This document shows, piece after piece, positions 22,501 through 33,500 of a stretch of DNA of 64,000 nt. Under the pieces are notes generated by a model. The model ran no database searches. It saw only the letters and a program-made list of their open reading frames with translations, and was not told the DNA's origin. Position 1 is the stretch's first letter. Each line of letters begins with the position of its first letter. This stretch comes from Owenia fusiformis (Eukaryota; Annelida; Polychaeta; Sabellida; Oweniidae), in contig CAIIXF020000005.1 of NCBI GenBank assembly GCA_903813345.2, forward strand, positions 24,309,375 through 24,373,374, written 5' to 3'. A program made the position numbers and the translations under genes.

Positions 22501-25468
22501 CCCCATAACCAATGAAAATATGGCCATGACGATAGAGGAAGAAAAGAGCCTGAAATATGCTTTTTATTTGAAGCTTCTAGCTCAATTTTGAAGGGTACAT
22601 ACATTTTTGTGAATTCAAAACAAATCTTACACGTTTTCTCATAATCTACATGTAATTATGTTATATATTCGTATTTTTCGTTTTTTTGGGTACCCGTTTT
22701 TTGACCGGGTACCAAGTTTGAACCCAGCATGGAGGATTTACTACCCGGTACCCGGTTTTTCTACAAACCCTTTCTAGATATCAGCGTCCATTTATTGTAA
22801 CTCGCGTTTGCTAACATTTGCTCAGTTCTGAGATGAAGGCCACACGGATAGTAAAAAGGCCAACGTTAGAACTATTTTTGACCTACATCCCTATTTTCGT
22901 AATTAAAATGAAAGTCGAACCCTTCCTCTTTATTTTGATACCAAACAACAGCATGCTAGGTACTTAAAATCAGGTAAACTTTACTCCTCAAAAGTGCAAA
23001 AACTTGGCTTCTTATATAAGATAAGATAATCACAATATAGGGGATTGCAACAATTTTGGAAATTCGCGGAGGTCAAAACCACATTTGCGGGACTTCGCGG
23101 GACATTGCGCGACACGCGAATTAGCCTAATTTTGATCAAATTCGCGGGATAATCCCGCCATTCGCGGGACACTTGACAGCTCTGCCACCTTTTCCAGCAA
23201 TTATGCAAATCCTCCAAATTTTGAATTATTTTTTTGCAGTATTTTAGTAATTTGTCATTTTTGATTACCTTATATGTTCAAGGTATATGCAAAGATGGAA
23301 ATAAGTGAGATAATAGTTTTGCAAGGCCTGAAATACTGTTCTAATACCATTGAAAGGAATTCAATTGTCCAAATAAAGCATACTTACTGAGTAGAAACTG
23401 TCTGATTGTGACATAACATCAAAATTTTCCCTAATTTATGATATAAATCAAAGAATTTTGAACATGTGAAAATTCAGTGATGCAATACATGTGATGCACC
23501 AAAGTTCTGAACGCTATAAAACTCATTTTTGGTCAGGAGTCACTTTAAAAATTGTTTTCTTTCATTGGAGCTCACATTTTTGCTAATTTTTTATCTCCTA
23601 TTTGTTTGAAGAGCACATTGTGGAAGTAATATAAAATACAAGATAATTGAATTACAACCTACATATATGCTTGAATTAAATTGGGGGAGTCTTAATGTCT
23701 GATAATGTCCTTGAGCTATTTCTTTTGGATTTATTTTTCTGACCTATCAAGAAAGTAGTAAAATCATAAAATTTAAAGGAATTTTAACAGGCCTTTGTTG
23801 AAAAAAGTTCTAGATTTTTGCCCCTAAATGTTCCAAATGAACGAAATTGTCAAAAATTGAGATATTTCAATGGTCTTATGATTTTGTTCTTGCAAATGTT
23901 TGGCAAAGGCAAATCTTCAAATTCCAGCACACTGGCAAAAATGAATAAAATGGACCAAAATTAAGCTTTGGCAAAATTTAAGCAAATTTGGCAAAGTTTA
24001 AGCAAATCTGGCAAATTTTATTCAAATTAGTCATAGATTAAACATATTTGAAAAAGTTATAACCAAATTCACTGAAAAGTGGCTCTAAAAAAGATTTTTG
24101 CCGAAAATATTCGAACCCCCTCCTGTCAAATTCTGGCTACGCCACTGAAAATCCTTTGGAATCTATTAGAATCCTTTACGGTTAAAAGGGAATGTAAAAA
24201 ACCCAAAATGTTTGGTTCGATAAAACTTTAAATACAAAGAATAGAGAGATTTTCGCACATAAGTGAAAGTACAACTTATATGTATACTTTAAAGGGTCAT
24301 GTCGAACTATTATATTTACTAAAATCAATTTTAAATTGTACTTAATGGAACATAACAATTCCTGGTATAGAAAAGCTCCATCAACTAGAGACTGTGAATG
24401 CACTGTCATCTGCATGTGTAGATTATGCACATTATAATTAAATGCTTGTTTCCGTGTCCTAGTAGTTGTAGTGTATTATAAACATGATCCTTTAAAGTGA
24501 GTCATGATCCTTTAAAGTGAGTCATTACATAAACAAGTTGATTATTTCAAAGTTTTCATGATCAGTATAAGTTCAATGAACTTATAAAACGGTATATATA
24601 AGTAGATGATAAACGTATACAGTTGGACCTCCATATAAAGCTTTAACTACATGTACGTGTATGGAGAAATTGACTGCAAGCATTTTTTTTAATTAATTGG
24701 CTGAGTAGGAACAGTATCCAATCAAATACTTTAACCATCAATTTGAACCAGTAGGTTCTAGCAATTCCTCGAAAAGACATACAGGTTGTTTCGTAACGAG
24801 TATCTCCAAAAAGTCGACTTGAGAAGAGAGATCTATAAGGTCTATAACACATGTACTATATTTGAGCCTATTTCATTCTAGACAAACACATTTAGATCAA
24901 CTAAATGAAGAGGTTATGTATGATAAATATACATAATGGAGTCATAATAGTCAAGCAATTACGAAATTGCCTCTGGCCATTATATGTCAATCGGCTCGTG
25001 ATTGATCATTCTGAACAGCACGCTAGTGCGCCAGTGCATTCAAAATTGGCACTCAAATTTATTACTACCCTCTTCTACTAAATTTTTAGGTTAGCTGGAA
25101 TCCTTGGAGGGGTATTCGGAGTTCTGCTTCTGACTGGTGTAATTATTGCAATTGTTTGCTGTTGGCTGGTCAAATCGGGACGATACAAGTGTGTCAAATA
25201 TCAAACAATGCACAGAAGGGGATATCGACTACAGAAATGCACACCAGCTGAGAGAAACCAAATCCAAACTGGTGACCAAAATCCTCAAAGTAACAACCCA
25301 GTGCCTTTACATAGCATACATAATTCTCCTTTTCAATATCAAACTCAATATGGACTTGATTCCCATGGTTTTACTCCAAACCAGGACCCTCCACCAAGTT
25401 ATGACACAGCTACTATGCAGCCTAAACCTCAACAAGAAAAACAAGATGACAAGCTTCAGAGATTTTAA
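19594..25468 (+). CDS. Cys-rich single-pass membrane protein (Shisa/CYYR1-like), two 3' exons
   Basis: Exon 19594-19723 (after CTATATTCCAG; donor GTAAGT) encodes a Cys-rich ectodomain segment, with KCHFTCPRPGEPEHYTVCC followed by a YCCSAY motif. Exon 25090-25468 (after TTTTTAG) joins in phase 2 and encodes a transmembrane helix of about 24 residues (LAGILGGVFGVLLLTG onward). A short basic stretch and a polar Pro/Gln-rich cytoplasmic tail follow, with DPPPSYDTA, a PPxY motif for WW-domain partners, then the stop at 25466-25468. Paired cysteines (CC...CC), one TM helix and a proline-rich PPxY tail are the plan of Shisa, CYYR1 and VOPP1-type proteins, which act in receptor trafficking. Exact family assignment is inference. 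The signal-peptide exon was not found. The 5.4-kb intron contains copy B of the 2-kb element. A candidate poly(A) signal is at 25566-25571. Confidence 0.72.
19923..19951. repeat. Perfect 14-bp palindrome with 1-nt centre
   Basis: Arms AACAGACCGAATAT and ATATTCGGTCTGTT lie either side of a single G. It could form a hairpin or bind a dimeric factor, and has no known match from memory. It lies in the intron of the membrane-protein gene. Confidence 0.6.
19952..21247. other. Intronic DNA, nothing recognised
   Basis: No coding signal. There is a minor direct repeat of GCGTGACATA (about 20731 and 20762). Confidence 0.35.
21738..22771. mobile_element. Nested hAT-like palindromic element, copy B
   Basis: This is the same element as 14154-15027. 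TSD TTCTAGAT lies at 21730-21737 and 22772-22779, the complement of ATCTAGAA in copy A, so both copies descend from a single insertion event. It is lengthened by a further nested 156-bp element plus its 8-bp TSD; without these it is 870 bp. Confidence 0.8.
21997..22152. mobile_element. 156-bp MITE nested inside the nested element
   Basis: An exact 8-bp TSD TTTCCATT lies at 21989-21996 and 22153-22160. The TIR is CTGAGGCCCAGG at the left and CTGAGGCTCAGG as the complement of the right end. It is absent from the matching place in copy A. The first 80 bp of a second copy occur at 55298-55375. The 8-bp TSD suggests hAT. Confidence 0.8.
23191..25089. other. Intronic DNA with repeat remnants
   Basis: No exon seen. 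At about 24108-24148 there is a GAACCCCCTCCTG stretch next to CTGGCTACGCCACTG, a decayed terminus of the TAGCCAG class of elements. Near 24487-24525 a 19-bp unit (GATCCTTTAAAGTGAGTCA) is duplicated in tandem. Confidence 0.4.
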
Positions 25469-27102
25469 GTTGTTCACAGACTGACTCTGTGGACAAATGA
25501 GGACTGGTAAAAATGGAGTTCAAATTTTTTTATTATGGAGGTTTCTAGTTACTAGCTATAGGATAAATAAATGATGACAGATGACATTCAAAATTCAGAT
25601 ATTTTGTAATATGTCAGTATAAGCATTTTGAGCTGATGATTGGTAATCTTGCTTTTGGATTCCAAGGAGACCGTGATAAGACAATTAATTAGATAAGGGT
25701 GCTAGGAATATTAGACTTCTAGTTAATACATTGAATAATCAAAGAAACACAGGAATATAAATGACCAATTAAACCAGGAAAATATGGTCATGTGACATAT
25801 ATGTTTATTGTACAGTATATTCAGAAACTTAGAGAATATATACAAATATTCAAAACATATTCAGAAATTCAGCTAACTTACTGACAGGATATTATATTCT
25901 CTTATAAATGCTTGACATGACAGTTCTTTTTTCTAGGCATAGAGCCCCCCCCCCCCCCCATAGAGGTTTTGAACTGCACATCTACACTATCATAACACAT
26001 TGCCTATTACTGAATTTGTGAAAAATATGTTTCTGTTATTTCGAAGAAAAAAGTAGATGATATTGACCAAAAAATTTGATGAACAGTATGTAAAAAAAAC
26101 ATTTTGACCTAATTCCAAGGCATTATTATTACTATTCAAGAAACAAGCATAGCTGTTTATATGCTTCTTTTCTACGCTAATATTTATATATATGTACATA
26201 TAGTCTGACCTTATGAAAGTGATAATTTTGAAAAGACCCACTCTGCTTGCAGTATCTTTCATTAGAACTTTTGATGGAGTTTGTTTTATACTTGTATTTT
26301 ACCTATCATTATATCTGTATTTTCTAACAATAAAACCATATTTTGTTGGATTTCAACATAAAAATGGGTTGTGTGTGTCTGTCAATCAAACCTAAAAAAA
26401 ATAAGTAAACAAAAGACCTCATTATTTAATCCTTGAGATTTAAGTCCAGTCTTTTTATTTCCTTCAAATGTGGATTTTTGGGAATTTTTGCCATTACAGG
26501 GTTGCATAATTTACATTTTTCCCCACTATCATTTTTTGCTGCATAAATCCAATTTCTTGCCTGCATAATTCTATGACCTGTGGATAATTTCTGGGGAAAG
26601 AGATATTTCTCACAGGTGACCTTTGGTAGAATATTCATCATTTCAAACCATGACCTAATTAATCATTTATTTATATCTCTGCCTAAACTGACATCCCATT
26701 CGTATTCTGCAATGATGCATGCATGATGTCACATTAAAATCGCAATATGAAAAGACCATTACACCCAAACTCTAGCTACCAATTCTCGTATCTGAATTAG
26801 AAATTGAATTTTATTGATTCAGACCATTGAGAGTCTAATCCAAACTCCCTGCCAAACTCCCAAATTATGTTCTTTGTAATGAACTAGGTAGCGTGGATGG
26901 TGCAATTTCATTGGTTTGCAAAAAGTAGAACTCCACTTTGGACATCCTGGCCACAGGCCTGATTCCCTGTTCCCTAGTATTTTTTGATGCTTTGAGGCTG
27001 ATATTTGTTGGCTAAAACCCCAAATTTAAGACACCCCTAGAGCCACTAGTTTACTGCATATAAAACAAGGCCTTAACTTATTTATCTGAAATATACAAAC
27101 CT
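25469..27102. other. 3' flank and intergenic DNA
   Basis: It contains AATAAA signals (25566, 26329) and a run of 15 C at 25945-25959. Open frames such as 26426-26641 (-) show no protein features. Confidence 0.4.
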
Positions 27103-27439
27103 GAGGCCTTATTCACAAAGCATCACAATTTCGCTATGGCACTATTGTAATCGCAAAGCAAAATTTAGTGATTTTTCCTATTCAAAATGACGTTTTAAAT
27201 TTAGCAATTGCTATATCGCTATTTTACTGTGGCTTATCCCGTTCCAAGACTATAGTCCTGTACTGAGCGCATACATTTGCCTGTACGATTACAACTTGGG
27301 AGAATTATCTACGTCCCTTCCACTTAAGAAACCTACCTCAAAGCATTCTAGAACTCAAAATGTAACTTCTAATATATTGGAACCGCCGATTGTCTGGGTT
27401 AGTTGGCAGAACGAGGTCTTTTTGTTTCTTATGGCTCCT

Positions 27440-27780
27440 TTGGTCGAAGTTCGATTAAGATGGCGGTTATAACGGAATTTCCCGAACTTTTCTGTAATAG
27501 CACGAACTTGGTATTTCGTTACGTCACTTCCGTGTTTAAATGGATTCGTTTCCAGTAAGAAACATTGTTTAACCATTTGGTATACAGTTAAGAGCATAGG
27601 ATGTCGACATAGCAGTAAATATTGAAAATATTGTCCGAAATTTTCGAAATTCCCTCTTACCTGAAACAAATCCATTTTACACGGAAGTGACGTAACGAAA
27701 TACCAAGTTCGTGCTATTACGGAAAAGTTCAGGGAATTCCGTTATAACCACCATCTTAATCGAACTTCGACCAAGGGCGT
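27440..27780. repeat. Nested inverted repeat, arms about 105 bp
   Basis: The arm TTGGTCGAAGTTCGATTAAG through ACGTCACTTCCGTG (27447-27545) is mirrored at 27665-27774. The arms are over 90 percent alike by eye. The central spacer is about 115 bp. Confidence 0.7.
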
Positions 27781-29191
27781 TACAATACCCGGGAATTTAT
27801 CGGTTCGTGCAGTACTTGTTTGTGATAGCGCCCTCTGTAGGTCACTGTGCTTAATAGCCTACAGTAATACGGGGTAGGATATCGGGAATTCGGTCAGTTT
27901 CTATCCGTCGATTACGCTATGAATTGAAGCAAGTGTGACCACTTTATCCACTTAAACAATTTGATAATTGATTAAATCTTTAAACAAAATCGATAAACGC
28001 GTTATACACTTCCTATCTCCTTAGAAATTAGCATGTATTTATGGATTGTGTTTTCGAACAAGGCTCGACCCAGACCAATAGGGAAATCCTTATGCTAATT
28101 AGTATGACGTCATATTTTCCTGGGGAATCCTAGATTTCAAAGCCTCAGTCTGTTATTGTGTCAAATGTAAACGCTCTTTTGCAGACAGAAAATTGACAGA
28201 TTAGCTTTTAACTTTCAGCTTTTGATGTTAAATATTCTGTATTTCTACCGGACTTCTTGCTGAATATCATATAATGTTATAACTTGATTTGGACCATTGC
28301 CTGATTGATCATTCTAAAATTTTGATTGTGATTCATGATTGATTGGCGAGAAAAATAATTCCTCAGTATTGTTTTCCAGCGAAGTCAAAATGTTACAGCA
28401 TGAGTTATAATGTCGAGTTTGCATCATGTTAAATTCTGCTAGTGATTAGAAGTCCATACACAAGCATACACATAAGAGACAAACACAGGCCGTGGATGGA
28501 AATATAAAACTATTTAAGGCACAAACTGGTATTTAATAGACCGATAAGTAGTGTCTGCCATGTATTGAAGGTAAACAATCTGCATTATTAATGTTACTTC
28601 TATCAATACATGGATTGTGCAATGGAAAAGCAATGGCACAATCAAAAATGTGCATATCAATCATGAATATCTCTCGGTTCAAAGCTTATTTCCAACAGAA
28701 TCGTGTCAAAATATGTGTCTGAGTAACAGTTATACATTATAAGATCGCAAACTCTTACCAATTATCAGCCGAATGGCTCATTTTCAACGAAATGTCCTTA
28801 AGACAACAGCCCTGGGTCGCGCCTGAGACCAAAAACTATTTCAAATAGCCCTCCCCTAAATATATTGGATAATCACATTCATGCGTGCGCGCGCAGCTCA
28901 TCCACTGAACGAACGAAATGCCACTTCCCGCTGAAATCACCGGGTATTGATCTTTCCCTTGCTTCGACCAAAAGAGCCATAAGAAACAAAAAGACCTCGT
29001 TATGCCAACTAACCCAGACAATCGGCGGTTCCAATATATTAGAAGTTACATTTTGAGTTCTAGAATGCATTAAGGTAGGTTTCTTAAGTGGAAGGGGTGT
29101 AGATAATTCTCCCAAGTTGTAATCGTACAGGCAAATGTATGCGCTCAGTACAGGACTATAGTCTGGAACGGGATAAACTGTGGCAATATCC

Positions 29192-29617
29192 CAGATGCGA
29201 GTAGACAGAATCTTGATTTACGTCTTTAAAAATTCACAATTCAGTCAAACTGATATCATATTTGGAATCTACATGTAAAATTACATTCAGAAATGTGGTT
29301 TTGAAAAGAGTTAATCAACTTTGAAAATTTAATTTTCTTTGAAAATATGACTTCGAGGTCGGGGAGATTCCCCATAGACCCCATGTTGGAAAACCACAAA
29401 AAGTGAAATATCTTTTCATGTGTTGGGCAGATAATATTTTCTTTTACTGGAAATATTTTAATTTGTATAACTATCAGATACATAAGGGTAATATGAAAAG
29501 TGAACCACTAAATCTGATGCATATTCAATTTTAAGGTAATTTTGTAATACCCTGCCATGTTAATTCCCCCGAATCAGCCACCTGGTGGCGTAACTGGTAA
29601 CTACCTACTCGCATCTG
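29192..29617. mobile_element. 426-bp MITE nested in the right side of the composite element
   Basis: A 13-bp perfect TIR CAGATGCGAGTAG (29192-29204) and its complement (29605-29617) bound it. It interrupts sequence that is continuous in the opposite arm (near 27200-27235). The TSD is unclear. Confidence 0.65.
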
Positions 29618-30119
29618 AGTAATTGCTATAAAATCGCAAATATTTAGCGACAGGGTACTTACCTGCATATTGCAATCGCTAAAAATTGTGATGCTTTGTG
29701 AATAAGGCCTCAATTCTGCAAAATAAACTTGAATTAGCCGTGGATTACTTCCTGCGAAAGTTATGTGGATTTTGATCACGGACATCTAATACGCAGTTCT
29801 TCGAACTGCCCTGGAACTATATCTATACCAGCAAAGTGTTTGAAATCCAGAATTTCCGCCAGAAACATTCTCTCTGACTGTGATTTTGATATAAGTTTCA
29901 AAATCTAACATGGCTCTGGAAGTTCAGGAGTCAATGTTTTTTCTAGACCACTTACCTTGCCAAGTGGTTTTACCACATTTGTCACATTTAGCTGGAAAGC
30001 ACATCTTCGCTCTATTCTAAAGTGGTCCTTTGTGAATAATAACAGTCTCCAACCTTGTCTAGATCCTAAGAATATCGACAAAACGTGACAAAAAATATCT
30101 AAACGTGATTCAAGAGAAT

Positions 30120-30210
30120 TTGGTTTGGGTGACGTCACTTGAGAAAATACCAGGGAATTCCCCTAGCGACGTGATTAGTAACCAAGATGGCGGATTGACT
30201 TCGAAATTTG
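30120..30210 (+). promoter_or_regulatory. Candidate promoter and 5'UTR exon of EFCAB12
   Basis: A perfect cAMP-response element TGACGTCA lies at 30130-30137. A YY1-type AAGATGGCGG lies at 30184-30193, and AGTAAC next to it resembles an RFX half site, of interest because EFCAB12 is a cilium-associated gene. A donor-like TTG|GTGAGA at 30210/30211 could splice to the acceptor TTTTTCAG at 30476. Motif matches only; the transcription start is unknown. Confidence 0.4.
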
Positions 30211-30536
30211 GTGAGAATATTTCAGGTTTATTTTTATATATTTCCATGTTTGATGTACGATTTAGCACAATTTGCTTTTTATGTATAGTGGAAAGTAATG
30301 ATTTGTTTTAGATCAAAATGAAAACTCGCCAAAGTATGGTCAGATTCAGCTCAAATAATAATTAAAAAATCGATTCCATCGATTTTCATGATTTTTTAAA
30401 AAAATTTTAAATTAATTTTGGATTTGCTTAGGCCTAAGACCTTCCTCTACTCTACATACATGTATATCTTTTTCAGATCAGAAGTGCTGAATGAATATTA
30501 TATGAAACTGCAGTGAAAGCAATTAAACCAACAACA

Positions 30537-33500
30537 ATGATCAAGTTTAGCGTGCCAAGTAAAAGTAGGGTGTCTTCAAGACACAGAACAGTTACCATCC
30601 AACAACCTGTGGTGAAGAAGAGGAAGCCACCTCCTACTAACCCACCATGGTATACATGGCCAGATTCAGAGATGGGACTAGAACGATTGTATGATGTAGA
30701 CAATATGGACCATATTCCTGAAGATAAACGCCTTGATCAGTTTCAGCAGCGAGATCTTCATAAAACTCATTTTTATAAAACTGCTGCTAAAATTTTTGGT
30801 CCTCCTAAGTCTCGAAAACGTGTCATCATTGCTCCTCCTATGGAGAAACCTGTTAGGTTTGCCAGATTGCAGGTAGATGATGATGAATCATTTAAACCAC
30901 TCATTGACAATGATCCTGACTTGGATGTACGTCAACCTAGATTTCCAACTTCCATGACATCTGCTAATACCTCAAGCACAGACAATACTAAAGTTAGTCA
31001 AGATGAGATTAATGACTACAAGGACTGGATTACCAAAAGAAAGAAGTTCAGGAAAGATATTGATCAAATGGGACTTCGTGAAGAATGGCTAGTCAACAAA
31101 CCCAATAAAACTGCATTAGAAAAAAGAGTACTTAGAAGAATGATTGCCGAAAGATTGCCAAAACCAGAGACTCCAAAGGAGGAAGAAGATACAGGAAAAG
31201 AACCTGAGATTACTGAGGAACTTCCAATTGTTCATATGCCATCACCATTAGCTCTTCAAATAATTGAAGAGTTCTTGCATCAGAAAAAGATGAGACTATA
31301 TGATTTGTTCCGACGTATGGACAAGGATGGTGGGGGAAAACTCACTCGAGAAGAATTTAGGAATGGGATCAGGAATGTAAGTTGACTACATGTTTTCTTC
31401 CACCCTAGAATCATAACCGTGCCATGCAAAACCAAAGGTCATTTTTGAATTTGAATTCATTATAATTTATGGATTATATTCATATACATTACCTTTAGAA
31501 TAAAAAGGAATATTAAATAGTTGTTTACTTCATTTTTAGTGACACAGTAGGCATTTAACCTTCACCACCACTTTTTTCATATATGAAAATAGTAAAACAT
31601 GTCCAAGGATTTTAGATTTATTTGTTGACACATTTTGCTGTGACACAAAACATTATTGATATCATCAAATGAAGACATTTAACCGCAATGAGTATTTAGG
31701 GGTAGCCCATAAACTTTATGATGAAAAGATGAACAAATAATTTATATCACTAGGATATCATGAACACCAATACTGTACGAAGAGTGTAAATGGTTCAAAA
31801 TCGATAAATGTACATTTATTCTTTCTTTTTGCTCATCAACAAATGATCTTTTTATTTAGGTTGGAATACCAATATCTGATCTGCTTCTGGAGGATCTCAT
31901 CATTGCTCTGGATTATAATTTTGATGATGAAATTGAATTTAAAGAGTTGAATATGGGAATGGAGCAATGGAAGAAAGAAAAGAAGGAAACAAAGAAGAAA
32001 AATATGGTTGCTAATGCCAGTGGTGAGCTTTATTGCATATTTGCATTTTGTTTACATGTAAAATAGTTTATGGCAAGCTTGTGTTACATTTGATTTATTT
32101 TTTTATGTGAAACATATGTTTGATCGGAATTACTAGGCATTTTAATGTTTACTTTAAAAGTTTAGATATTAGCTTTAAAATTCACTAGTGCAACATGTAT
32201 AGTGCATTAGAAATCATCTGCAAATGAAAATTGTCTTGAGTCATTAAGAATTGTAAATCAATAGACCTGTCAATATGCAGTGTATTAATTACTAAAGGCT
32301 ACATACCAACTGAGTTGTGTCTATATTTTCCATATCACCATCTATATCATTCGACCATTCACAAAATAACATGTATTTCAGGTGGACATAATGGTTCAAA
32401 GCCTCCTACCATAGTCAACATATCAAAGAGTGTTGATAAGGTGCGTCCAAAATCTGGGCTCAGCACCATCAGTGATAAGTCTGGTTTGGATCGATCCCTA
32501 CTGTCCACTCCCCCTCCTGATACAAGAGCTGAACAAATGGTCTTATCATCAGAAGAGGCAATGTTAGATCTAAGAAAGAGAGACAAGGCTGCCTTAGCTA
32601 GGTTGATGGGCAAGAAAGTGGTAAGAATTGTTAGATTGAAACAATATTTTCATGTGAAACTGCATTCTATAATATTTTGCACTATGCTATAAATATGTTC
32701 AATGTTAATCTTGTTCCAAGTTTCTTTCTTCTTTTTGCATGAATTTGTAAAAATCAGCATGTATTATCTAATTATAATATATATTTGTGCTAATAATTAA
32801 TTGTTGTTCAAGAGTGATCATAATCATAGAATGATTCTAAAAATGATTTGTTTTAAATAATTGCTGATCCTCACCTAGTTACAGAAATGGGTGACAATAT
32901 GTGTCTAACATCAACTGCATGTAATCACCTTCCTTTTGATTGAAATCAATGTGTTCTGTCTCAACCTAAAATTACCAAATCTACAGGATGTCCCAAATGC
33001 TATTTAAGTGAAGAAGAAGGGAGAGAAGAGTTGAAAATAAGTTTTAAAAAACTGTCACAATTTAACTCTTTTTTTTTGCTTTCATCATTTGATGTCTCGC
33101 CTATTTTCTAAAAAGTGCTAAACTTCTGATTTAATTTCAGAATGATCTTTTGATTTTTAAGGTAACCTTATTTGGCAATAGTTTTAAAAATGTATGACCA
33201 TTGGTATGCTTTTTGAAAAGATTGCTTCCAACATTTTGCATTCTCCATCTAAAACTACTTCTTACAGTAATAAATAGCCACTTTTGGGACACCCTGTATT
33301 TTAACAACACAAAGAATCTTGTATTTTATTATGGCTACTTATTTTGTAGCATGTATTCAACACATAACAGAACTACATTAGAAAGTTGTGTTTATTTTAA
33401 GTCATGATTTTGAATATTTCTAACCAGGATTCAAGACCTAATAGTTCTTCAACATTTGAGGTATATATCAAAATTTGTGTGTCAGAGTGATGCTTTATTA

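Larger units (their letters stand above)
21248..23184 (-). mobile_element. About 2-kb TIR element with 6-bp TSD, copy B (inverted)
   Basis: This is an inverted copy of 13740-15771. The borders are CAGTACTGTCAACCCC at the left and CTTGACAGCTCTG at the right, flanked by CCACCT (21242-21247 and 23185-23190). It has the same TCCCGCGAA clusters at both ends and the same nested hAT-like element. The copies differ by scattered substitutions and small indels, so they are neither identical nor ancient. Confidence 0.75.
27103..29711. mobile_element. 2.6-kb composite long-TIR element
   Basis: The left end GAGGCCTTATTCACAAAGCA matches the complement of the right end (29692-29711). Farther in, 27234-27450 (CCCGTTCCAAGACTATAGTC onward) matches the complement of about 28965-29176, giving long arms. 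Two further inverted-repeat elements are nested: 27440-27780 in the left side and 29192-29617 in the right side. There is no transposase. TTATTCACAAAGC ends recall MITEs widespread in animal genomes. No clear TSD was seen. Confidence 0.65.

Noticed and set aside
25945-25959. Run of 15 C
   Set aside because: Simple homopolymer, possibly length-uncertain in sequencing; no function inferred.
30513-30536. Upstream GTG start of the EFCAB12 frame
   Set aside because: Non-ATG start is unlikely in an animal; an in-frame stop lies at 30492 and a good ATG is at 30537.
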